From positions 1 through 14,333 of the forward strand of contig USTH01000037.1 of assembly GCA_900557555.1 (NCBI GenBank): DNA of 14,333 nt, in the 5' to 3' direction. Both the position numbers and the translations under genes were made by a program. The notes under the pieces were generated by a model. The model ran no database searches. It saw only the letters and a program-made list of their open reading frames with translations, and was not told the DNA's origin. Source of the DNA: an uncultured Prevotellaceae bacterium (GTDB lineage Bacteria > Bacteroidota > Bacteroidia > Bacteroidales > Bacteroidaceae). How positions within the stretch are numbered: position 1 is the first letter of the stretch; every line of letters begins with the position of its first letter. Below, piece by piece: positions 1 to 6,188 of this stretch.

Positions 1-11
1 ACGAGGGTACG

Positions 12-43
12 CAAAGATACAAAATATTGTTTATCAGCCAATT
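12..43 (-). promoter_or_regulatory. Outward-facing Bacteroidota-type promoter at left edge
   Basis: Read on the minus strand, TATCTTTG occupies 19 down to 12 and matches the Bacteroidota -7 consensus TAnnTTTG. An ATTG at about 42 to 39, 19 bases upstream, is a three-of-four match to the -33 TTTG element. Transcription would start near base 5 and run out of the window to the left, so the gene it serves is not visible. The 99 bases between the window edge and the stop codon at 100 hold nothing else I can support; I see no good terminator for the preceding minus-strand cluster. Confidence 0.5.
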
Positions 44-99
44 ATAAAATACAGATTTTTTGAGTGACGAAGTCAGGAAACAGGATAATATTAGTATTT

Positions 100-1173
100 C
101 TATTCTACTCTTGCCATTTTTTTGGGCCAACCAAAAGTTTTGATGCTGGTATATTTTCTCCACAGGTTAAGGTGGCGTTTCTCAGGCACCCCATGACGCA
201 TAATATAGTCACGGGCACCTTGCAACATGCGTTCACCTACCTTGCCGTCAAGATGGGGGTCGTAGTTCTCAATTATCCATTTACGCATCTCGGTGTATTT
301 GCCACCGTTGCCCATAACTTCGTTAAAAGCTTTACGAAGTTCTTGAGGCTGTTGCATGTTGTACCAATGCAAGTCCTTTGGCTTGGTAGCTGCACGCAGT
401 GTTATCACCGGTTTGTCAAGGAGCAGTTCCTCGTAGATGGTAGATGACGTATCGCTGATCATCAAGTCGCTCATAAGCATATACTTGGTAACATTGAAAT
501 CATCTATCCAGATGATGTTGTCAACATCGTTGGCCAGTTGCTTATAGGTGTCGATATGTTCCTGTGCTGTCAACGGATGGAACTTCATAAGCAACACCAC
601 ATCTTCGTTTCTGGCAAACTCGCATAGGGCATCCTTCATATAAGGCAATGAGGTCAGCGAAGGCGAGAATGTGGGAGCATAAAGCACCACCTTGCTCTTA
701 CCATACTGTTTCAGATAGTTCTCGCGCTCTGCATCAAAAGCGTGAAGGTTGTTGAATATCCAGTCCTGACGAGGCCAACCGGTCTCAAGCACCTCAAAGT
801 CTTTGTATTTCTTTGCAAGACGCTCAAAACCCTTGGTAAAGAAAGGTCCCTGAGTGAAATAGGTGTCAAAGTAACGGCGTATGACCCAGTGGTCTTTCTT
901 CTCGGCCGCATAACCATGGAAAACCTGTATCTTGACGCCCGACAAATAGTAAGGAACAATGTTGCCGGGCACGAAAATGGCATCAGGATGGAAGTCTTGG
1001 ATGTCGTATATGGAATTGGTATATTTAACCTGATTGGCAAGTGGGAACTCTGGTATTCGCTTGGCGTGTACATACCACAGCACTTCGTTGCCGCCCTCTT
1101 CATCGGCCGCCTCCTGAATAGGTTCCAATATGCTCACCGCATATTTGTTTTCACAAAACAGACAGATTTTCAT
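100..1173 (-). CDS. CDP-glycerol glycerophosphotransferase family protein (TagB/TagF-like)
   Basis: A 357-residue protein of the family that moves an alditol- or amino-alcohol-phosphate from a CDP carrier onto a polymer or sugar acceptor at the cytoplasmic membrane face. Visible family marks are VFHG at 84-87 (the first catalytic His, H86), an APTFS block at 166-170, MKFHP at 196-200 with the second conserved His (H199), and SDTSST at 240-245 followed by E248 in the nucleotide-binding half. There is no signal peptide and no obvious membrane helix; the C-terminus (about 330-357) is basic. The N-terminal segment is short compared with teichoic-acid polymerases, which fits a single-transfer enzyme rather than a polymerase. 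It lies 20 bases after a LicC-like cytidylyltransferase, which probably makes its CDP-activated donor. The transferred group (glycerol, ethanolamine, serinol or other) cannot be read from the sequence. Family call is strong, substrate unknown. Confidence 0.85.
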   Translation of the reverse strand: MKICLFCENKYAVSILEPIQEAADEEGGNEVLWYVHAKRIPEFPLANQVKYTNSIYDIQDFHPDAIFVPGNIVPYYLSGVKIQVFHGYAAEKKDHWVIRRYFDTYFTQGPFFTKGFERLAKKYKDFEVLETGWPRQDWIFNNLHAFDAERENYLKQYGKSKVVLYAPTFSPSLTSLPYMKDALCEFARNEDVVLLMKFHPLTAQEHIDTYKQLANDVDNIIWIDDFNVTKYMLMSDLMISDTSSTIYEELLLDKPVITLRAATKPKDLHWYNMQQPQELRKAFNEVMGNGGKYTEMRKWIIENYDPHLDGKVGERMLQGARDYIMRHGVPEKRHLNLWRKYTSIKTFGWPKKMARVE

Positions 1174-1193
1174 TTCTAAAGTGTTGTGCGTGA

Positions 1194-1925
1194 TTAAAAA
1201 AGATGAGCAGGAACCATTTGACGTGCATTCTCAAAATCCTCTACGGTGTCAAGTTCGCAAGAGAACAAGTCTGTCACATCAAGTACAGAGAAACAGTGAC
1301 CTTGCTTGGCAAGACGTTCAAACGCCACTTCGTAGAACACGTTCTCCAGATGTTCGTGGTTCATCATACCGTCAAGTTCCTTATATAATGCTGTAGTGTA
1401 GTCTACACCCATTCGTTCAATACCAAGGCTTTCGCCTATGGCATCAGCGGGGTTACATGTTTTGTTGAGTTCTACAATAGAGCCTTTGTCATCTACAATA
1501 ACCTTTATCTCCTCTTCACCGAGAGGATGTTTGATGAGAGTCAATATGTTTGGTGACTTCTCTGCCAATATGCGTTTTATGATTTCGGGATCGTAGAGCA
1601 AGTCGCTGTCGAGCAACAAGGTATCACACCCCTCCACCTCCTTGCGTGCAAGCCACAAAGAATAGATATTGTTAGTAGAGTCGAACACTTCGTTAAAGAT
1701 AAATGTTACCTTAAGATTTGGATAATGGCAGGCAACAAAACTTTCTATTTTTTCGCGCAGGAAACCCGTAACAATCACAAACTCATCTATGCCACTGGCA
1801 ATTAGAGCATCGATAGAACGTTGCAACAAGCAACGCTCTCCTATTTTCAACAAGCACTTGGGAGTGTTTGCGGTAAGCGGGCGCAGGCGCGAAGCCATGC
1901 CTGCTGCAAGAATCAATGCTTTCAT
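1194..1925 (-). CDS. LicC-like nucleotidyltransferase (CTP:phospho-amino-alcohol cytidylyltransferase candidate)
   Basis: A 243-residue sugar-phosphate/phosphocholine nucleotidyltransferase. The N-terminus carries the glycine-rich signature LILAAGMASRLRPLT (4-18) with a PK pair ending at K23 that contacts the triphosphate. DSD at 106-108 supplies the central metal aspartates, and a CELDTVEDF block near 223-231 gives the second metal site (D226). The segment STNNIYSLWLA (83-93) resembles the TNNIYSLY stretch of LicC-type phosphocholine cytidylyltransferases more than hexose-phosphate enzymes, so a CTP-dependent reaction on a small phosphorylated amino alcohol is favoured. It is 12 bases downstream of a HisC/CobD-like PLP enzyme and 20 bases upstream of a CDP-alditol transferase, so it probably links the two: the PLP enzyme makes the phosphorylated compound, this enzyme adds CMP, and the transferase uses it. 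No licA-type choline kinase is adjacent, which argues against simple choline scavenging. The substrate is inferred. Confidence 0.8.
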   Translation of the reverse strand: MKALILAAGMASRLRPLTANTPKCLLKIGERCLLQRSIDALIASGIDEFVIVTGFLREKIESFVACHYPNLKVTFIFNEVFDSTNNIYSLWLARKEVEGCDTLLLDSDLLYDPEIIKRILAEKSPNILTLIKHPLGEEEIKVIVDDKGSIVELNKTCNPADAIGESLGIERMGVDYTTALYKELDGMMNHEHLENVFYEVAFERLAKQGHCFSVLDVTDLFSCELDTVEDFENARQMVPAHLF

Positions 1926-1937
1926 CTGTTTTAAGAA

Positions 1938-2981
1938 CTACTTAGAATGTTGCAATGCTACACGTTTAATGGTGTCGCAAACCACTTGAGTTTGTTCGGG
2001 GCGTCCCAGAGTGATGCGGAGACAGTCCTCCAAACCAGGGTCGCCCATGAACTTAATCTTATAGTCCTCGGCAGCCAAAGCCTTTTGGAGGTCCTCTTTT
2101 ATTTCAGCAGGATATTTAATCAAAATAAAGTTGGCTACCGACTTGTACACCTTGAAGCCTGGCATGTCGCCAAGTTCTTTCTTGTAGAGTTGGCGTCCCC
2201 ACTCCATCTGGTCAGCCACGTGGCGATAGTGACTGTCGCTATCAAGCGCCGCAAGAGCCACACGCTCGCTGAAGCGGTTATAGCCAAGATATTTGTTGGC
2301 GTAGTTCATGAAATCCTCATGACCTTTGCCAATAAAGCCGAAGCCCATACGCAAGCCTGGCAGACCGTAGAATTTAGACAGAGTGCGGCTGATTATCAAG
2401 TTGGAATATTTATTAATGAGCGGAGCTATATACGTAGTGTCCATGCAGATAAACGAAGCATAAGCCTCGTCAATCAAAACCATCGTGTCGGAGGGGATCT
2501 GTTCCATTATGCGACCGATCTCTTCACTCGAAAGGCTGTTGCCAGTCGGGTTGTTGGGCGAGGCCAGAAGAAGCATACGTGGGTGTATGCGGTTGGTATA
2601 TTCAATCACTTCGTCAACGTCATAAGCAAAGGTGTCGCCTGTTTCGTGAAGGGGGTACATCTCTGCCTTACCACCACATTCGCTCGCCACACGGTTGTAG
2701 TACCACCACGAAAACTGTGGAATCATTATAGTGTTGGTTTTACCTGTCATAAGGTAGTAGTGTACGGCAGTCTTGAGGATTTCCTCGCCACCATAGGCCA
2801 ACAACACCTGTTCTTCTGGTATGCCGTAGATTTCGGAGAGTTTGACTGAAACAACACTTTTCTTCCCCTCATCGTAGATGCGGGTATAGAAACACAGTTC
2901 TTTAGGGTCGAAAGTCTTTATCGCCTCAACAACCTTTTGTGATGGCTCAAAATTAAACTCATTTCTGTCTAAGTAATTCAT
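1938..2981 (-). CDS. HisC/CobD-like PLP-dependent aminotransferase or decarboxylase
   Basis: A 347-residue fold-type I PLP enzyme resembling histidinol-phosphate aminotransferase along its length. Motifs in order: LDRNEFNFEPS (4-14, the HisC LDxNENPxGPS region), SPNNPTG (141-147), DEAY (171-174, Asp to the PLP pyridine nitrogen), SRTLSKFYGLPGLRMG (198-213; K203 is the Schiff-base lysine and R211 contacts the cofactor phosphate) and LRITLG (321-326; R322 is in the place of the carboxylate-binding Arg). There are no histidine-biosynthesis genes around it; it sits between an LPS kinase and a LicC-like cytidylyltransferase. The same HisC fold serves CobD threonine-phosphate decarboxylase and related phosphoserine decarboxylases. 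A role in making ethanolamine phosphate, serinol phosphate or a similar compound for CTP activation is therefore at least as likely as histidine synthesis. Fold and cofactor chemistry are well supported; the reaction is not. Confidence 0.85.
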   Translation of the reverse strand: MNYLDRNEFNFEPSQKVVEAIKTFDPKELCFYTRIYDEGKKSVVSVKLSEIYGIPEEQVLLAYGGEEILKTAVHYYLMTGKTNTIMIPQFSWWYYNRVASECGGKAEMYPLHETGDTFAYDVDEVIEYTNRIHPRMLLLASPNNPTGNSLSSEEIGRIMEQIPSDTMVLIDEAYASFICMDTTYIAPLINKYSNLIISRTLSKFYGLPGLRMGFGFIGKGHEDFMNYANKYLGYNRFSERVALAALDSDSHYRHVADQMEWGRQLYKKELGDMPGFKVYKSVANFILIKYPAEIKEDLQKALAAEDYKIKFMGDPGLEDCLRITLGRPEQTQVVCDTIKRVALQHSK

Positions 2982-3002
2982 TGTATTGTGTATGTTTTGT
3001 TT

Positions 3003-3788
3003 TTATTTCTTGTGTTTAAAAAGCTTCGAGAAGCGTTTACGCCTACGCCACTTAAGGTCGTGAAGGCGTTTTTGTGCCACGGCACTTTTGGCAAACGCCT
3101 CTATATCTTTAATGTTGCGCGCTGCGGCATAGGCACGTATCACATATTCAAACAGGTCTATTCTTCCAGTAAACCTCGTAAGGTTTTCAATGCACTCCTT
3201 CTGTGGAATATCGTTGCCACAGTCATAGAACTTCATGCGGTTTATGTCGATTACCTCAAACCGATAGTTTCCTGCCGAGTCTGTGTCATACAACACATTT
3301 GTATCGTTGAGGTCGTGATGCAACACGCCTTTGGAATGTAATGTCGCCACAAATTGTCCGAAAGCCGTGGCAAGCTTGCGGTTCCAGTCATCACGGTCAA
3401 CCTCGCTCTCTATACTCCTAAGACTGGTAGCCTCACTGATGTAGTAGGCATCAACTAACCATGGGCCATGCCTAAACTCCACAAAAGCAACAGGCTCTGG
3501 AGTAGGAAGGTCCATTGCTCTAAATTTTAGTCCATTATTATAAGCTTTGCGAGCCTTATGTATCCTAATGGCATAAATCAATTTTTGTATAAAGTTAGCA
3601 TGTTTAAAGCGTTTAATAACAATCTTGCGTTGGTTATTTTCATCGTCTTTATAGTTAAAGATTTTTATCACATTACGCTTGTCCCACAACACATCACCCC
3701 GCAAATCAAAACTTTCAGGCAGCTTGTCTATAATCTGCACTAACTGAGCATAGTTATCATACGGAGCATTTATTACACACGTTTTCAT
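3003..3788 (-). CDS. InaA/Kdo-kinase-like lipopolysaccharide kinase
   Basis: A 261-residue protein with a eukaryotic-type kinase fold as in the InaA, KdkA and WaaP lipopolysaccharide kinases. The ATP-binding lysine is probably K59 in VIKRF. The catalytic loop is HHDLNDTNVL (157-166), giving D159 as catalytic base and N164 as metal ligand, and DINRM (181-185) replaces the usual DFG or DFD with D181 as metal ligand. The C-terminus is highly basic (RRRKR at 248-252, then KHKK at the end), consistent with contact to acidic membrane surfaces. No signal peptide is visible, so it should act in the cytoplasm on nascent core. Its ATG overlaps the TGA of the upstream glycosyltransferase as ATGA, implying translational coupling and a shared acceptor. 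Likely role: phosphorylation of Kdo or another inner-core sugar. A small-molecule kinase role (ethanolamine or choline) is possible but less likely. Confidence 0.8.
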   Translation of the reverse strand: MKTCVINAPYDNYAQLVQIIDKLPESFDLRGDVLWDKRNVIKIFNYKDDENNQRKIVIKRFKHANFIQKLIYAIRIHKARKAYNNGLKFRAMDLPTPEPVAFVEFRHGPWLVDAYYISEATSLRSIESEVDRDDWNRKLATAFGQFVATLHSKGVLHHDLNDTNVLYDTDSAGNYRFEVIDINRMKFYDCGNDIPQKECIENLTRFTGRIDLFEYVIRAYAAARNIKDIEAFAKSAVAQKRLHDLKWRRRKRFSKLFKHKK

Positions 3789-4597
3789 TTTTGTAATTGA
3801 TTATGGTTAGCATCAGAAACAACCATTTTCTCTCTAAGTTTATTCTCTATTATTTTAGAAATCATTATTATTTCATACAAAGCCACCATATGAGCCTTTA
3901 TTATTCCTCTTTTTCCTTCCATAATCGAACACTGTATAAGCAAGCAACGTAAAAAAAACCACATGGGACGAAATAAGATCGTGCATATTCCATATTGTTT
4001 CATCAAACGTTTGCTTATTTCGTAATTAGTATATTGATTAATTTTTTCTACACGTTGCTGTATATTTGCATCGTAAAGATGGTACAGACACACATTTTTA
4101 CGTTTTGTTCTGATATATTCAACCTTTCCTTCCACATGCGGACGCCGATGAATTACAGGAGGCCAATCAACCTTATCACGCTTAAGCAACCTCAACTGAT
4201 AATCATTTGAAGACCTAATAATTTTTCCCAAGAACATATTACGACGAGGTACAAACAACCCCTCTGGACAGTCACCACGTCCAACTCGCTTGTAAAGGTA
4301 TTCTCTTAGCTCCACTGGCACGATTTCATCGGCATCAACCACAAGAATCCATTCATTTAGAGCTGACTGTATTGCGAAATTTCTTGCAGGCTCACAAATA
4401 GATAAAGTTCCCTTAGGATACGTAACAACCTTGCACCCCATTTCTTGTGCAATTGCCACAGTTCTATCAGTACTTTGCATATCACACACCACGACTTCAT
4501 CAAAGTCCTTAACACTTTCCAAGACTTTTTTTAAATCTTTTTCTGCATTATACGTATTGATTACTACAGAAATTTTTGCGTTTGTGCTGTTCGCCAT
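3785..4597 (-). CDS. Family 2 glycosyltransferase, WaaE/KdtX-like LPS core enzyme
   Basis: A 270-residue GT-A fold glycosyltransferase that likely adds a core sugar to lipid A-Kdo. Marks: VVINTYN (11-17) for nucleotide binding, DMQSTD (39-44), a nucleotide-contacting arginine region near EPARNFA (69-75), and the metal-binding DAD at 88-90 followed by EIV. The RLLKRDKVDWPPVIH stretch (136-150) and the hydrophobic, Arg-punctuated C-terminal segment (about 206-222, then MEGKRG) resemble the LPS-core WaaE/KdtX subgroup. The longest frame begins with TTG at 4603; I chose the ATG at 4597 because it is two codons inside, needs no rare start and loses nothing conserved. Its TGA overlaps the kinase start. 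The gene is noticeably AT-rich in its second half (16 G+C of 60 at 4021-4080, 15 of 60 at 3841-3900 by hand count). Donor sugar unknown. Confidence 0.85.
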   Translation of the reverse strand: MANSTNAKISVVINTYNAEKDLKKVLESVKDFDEVVVCDMQSTDRTVAIAQEMGCKVVTYPKGTLSICEPARNFAIQSALNEWILVVDADEIVPVELREYLYKRVGRGDCPEGLFVPRRNMFLGKIIRSSNDYQLRLLKRDKVDWPPVIHRRPHVEGKVEYIRTKRKNVCLYHLYDANIQQRVEKINQYTNYEISKRLMKQYGICTILFRPMWFFLRCLLIQCSIMEGKRGIIKAHMVALYEIIMISKIIENKLREKMVVSDANHNQLQK

Positions 4598-4635
4598 ATT
4601 CAATTAATTATTATCACTGTCACATTCAACTTTTC

Positions 4636-4661
4636 TGCCAACGTTCACTTGCCTGTTGGCA
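4636..4661 (-). repeat. Stem-loop spanning the stop codon of the U32 gene
   Basis: A perfect 7-base inverted repeat, TGCCAAC at 4636-4642 and GTTGGCA at 4655-4661, with a 12-base loop. It overlaps the last codons and TGA (4645-4647) of the U32 gene and lies 38 bases before the glycosyltransferase ATG. In the minus-strand transcript no U-run follows, so it is not a standard intrinsic terminator. It could be a processing or attenuation structure that separates the housekeeping U32 gene from the LPS cassette, or chance. Confidence 0.4.
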
Positions 4662-5895
4662 CTAATTTATACAATTTGTCAGACGGGCGAACCTTTTCAG
4701 GTACAGGAATGGACACACGCCATCCTTTCTCTGCATGGTCCACTGGTTGCAAATCGTAGCGTATCTCATCGGCATTGAGGAACAGTGCCCCCGTCGTTGG
4801 TCCGGTGATAAGCAGTTTGTCATCTTTATCGAGGGTGTTTGCCTCAAGCATAAACTCAGCCACCCCGATTTTTGAGAAATACTTGATGCCCTTGCCCACA
4901 TAGACTTTTCTTTCCGTAGCCGAAGAGCCGTACTCCTTATTCCATTCACCGAGACGTTGGCCAAGATAGTAGCCGTCCCAGAAGCCACGATTAAAGACCG
5001 TTTTGAGACGTTCATCCCATTGGTCTTTCATAGCTTCAGTTATCGTTCCTTCTAAGGCGGCTTCAAGAGCTTGCTTGTAACACTGCACCGTAGTGTAGAC
5101 ATATTCGGGGCCACGAGCGCGTCCCTCTATTTTAAAGACTTTGACCCCAGCCTTTACCATGCGGTCTACAAACCTGATTGTCTTGAGATCCTTGGGCGAC
5201 ATGATGTATTTATTGTCCACATCAAGCTCCACCCCTGTTTCACGATCCCTCACAGTGTAGCTCCGGCGACATACTTGGAGGCAGGCTCCACGATTGGCGC
5301 TATAGCCCAGATTATTCAGGCTGAGATAGCACTTGCCACTTATTGCCATACATAGAGCACCGTGGCAAAACATTTCTATCCTCACCCTCTGACCATTAGG
5401 TCCGAGAACGTTTTGTTCATCTATTTGCCGGGCGATTTCTGACACCTGTCCCATGTTGAGCTCGCGGGCCAACACTGCAACGTCGGCAAACCGTGCATAG
5501 AATTTCAATGCTTCGATGTTGCTGATGTTAAGTTGTGTGGAGAGGTGTATCTCCTGCCCTATAGTGTTGCAGTATTGCAACACAGCCACATCGCTTGCTA
5601 TAATCGCAGAAATGCCGCTGGTCTTAGCCGCATCACATATTGAACGCATCAACTGAAGGTCCTCTCCATAGATAATGGTGTTGACCGTAAGGTAACTCTT
5701 CACACCAGCTTCCTTGCATCGGCCGACTATGGCATCAAGGTCGTTGACAGTGAAGCGCGCCGCCGAATGTGCCCGCATGTTTAGACTCTCGATGCCAAAA
5801 TAGACAGAGTCGGCCCCAGCCTTGATGGCAGCGGCCAACGACTCCCACGAGCCCGCAGGCGCCATAATCTCATAGCCCTTGCTTCTGTAATCCAT
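4645..5895 (-). CDS. Peptidase U32 family protein, TrhP-like tRNA hydroxylation factor
   Basis: A 416-residue U32-family protein. The family signature is complete at 174-192: E-M-F, then C177-H-G-A-L-C182, and G187-K-C189-Y-L-S. Two further cysteines lie in NRGACLQVCR (C205, C209). These are the conserved cysteines associated with an iron-sulfur cluster in U32 proteins. The N-terminal half (EIMAPAGSWESLAAAIKAGADSVYFG, split across 9-34) is the TIM-barrel-like U32 domain and the C-terminal 90 residues form a small beta-barrel. Length and architecture fit TrhP (YegQ), which makes 5-hydroxyuridine at tRNA wobble position 34; other U32 members (UbiU/UbiV, RlhA) differ in partner or length. Despite the old name, peptidase activity is doubtful. 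The frame extends to a GTG at 5904, but the promoter at 5918-5925 would leave almost no leader, so the ATG at 5895 is preferred. It is first in the minus-strand cluster, 47 bases ahead of the glycosyltransferase ATG. Confidence 0.85.
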   Translation of the reverse strand: MDYRSKGYEIMAPAGSWESLAAAIKAGADSVYFGIESLNMRAHSAARFTVNDLDAIVGRCKEAGVKSYLTVNTIIYGEDLQLMRSICDAAKTSGISAIIASDVAVLQYCNTIGQEIHLSTQLNISNIEALKFYARFADVAVLARELNMGQVSEIARQIDEQNVLGPNGQRVRIEMFCHGALCMAISGKCYLSLNNLGYSANRGACLQVCRRSYTVRDRETGVELDVDNKYIMSPKDLKTIRFVDRMVKAGVKVFKIEGRARGPEYVYTTVQCYKQALEAALEGTITEAMKDQWDERLKTVFNRGFWDGYYLGQRLGEWNKEYGSSATERKVYVGKGIKYFSKIGVAEFMLEANTLDKDDKLLITGPTTGALFLNADEIRYDLQPVDHAEKGWRVSIPVPEKVRPSDKLYKLVPTGK

Positions 5896-5917
5896 TATAT
5901 ACACTGGCTTATTTTGG

Positions 5918-5925
5918 CAAAGGTA
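5918..5925 (-). promoter_or_regulatory. Promoter -7 element for the U32 gene and downstream cluster
   Basis: On the minus strand TACCTTTG runs from 5925 to 5918, a perfect match to the Bacteroidota -7 consensus TAnnTTTG. No convincing TTTG lies 19-21 bases upstream, so the -33 half is weak. A start site near 5912 would leave a leader of about 17 bases before the ATG at 5895. No other promoter was found between here and 100, so it may drive the whole six-gene cluster. The rest of 5896-6188 holds only this and the divergent promoter; an ATTTGG / CCAAAT inverted repeat near 6083-6107 is too short to interpret. Confidence 0.65.
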
Positions 5926-6156
5926 CTAATAAATCTTAAGAAATGCATCATCTACACGGCTCTTTTGCACCTATCCAAGCATCATTTGCCTGCAACACCA
6001 TGCCAGTCAGACAGTCTCGTATTATTCCAGACAAATATCATAGTGACGCAGCGCATCACCCAACACTACAAAGAAATGAGGCCTATTTGGGGCGGTTCTT
6101 TGTCCAAATTTATGTTTTTTAGCATCAATCTTACTGCAACCATACAAAAAAAACAG

Positions 6157-6164
6157 TACCTTTG
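6157..6164 (+). promoter_or_regulatory. Promoter -7 element for the plus-strand operon
   Basis: TACCTTTG at 6157-6164 matches TAnnTTTG perfectly. The position of the -33 element has only a poor ACTG (6133-6136, spacer 20). Transcription should start near 6170-6172, giving a leader of about 18 bases to the ATG at 6189. This rules out the TTG at 6162, which would lie inside the -7 box. The element faces away from the U32 promoter 231 bases to the left. It is the only clear promoter seen ahead of the six plus-strand genes ending at 13120. Confidence 0.65.
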
Positions 6165-6188
6165 TACCTTAATACATGCATACATTCT

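Noticed and set aside
1..99. Intrinsic terminator after the minus-strand cluster
   Set aside because: Only a four-base stem (TGAC/GTCA) was found, not followed by a U-run on the minus strand.
64..447. 127-codon plus-strand frame with hydrophobic N-terminus
   Set aside because: It lies antisense to the 3' part of the glycerophosphotransferase gene, has no promoter of the expected type and no family resemblance.
1947..2849. 300-codon open frame on the plus strand
   Set aside because: It is exactly antisense to the PLP enzyme gene, whose motifs are convincing. The plus-strand translation has no recognisable domain, so it is a shadow frame.
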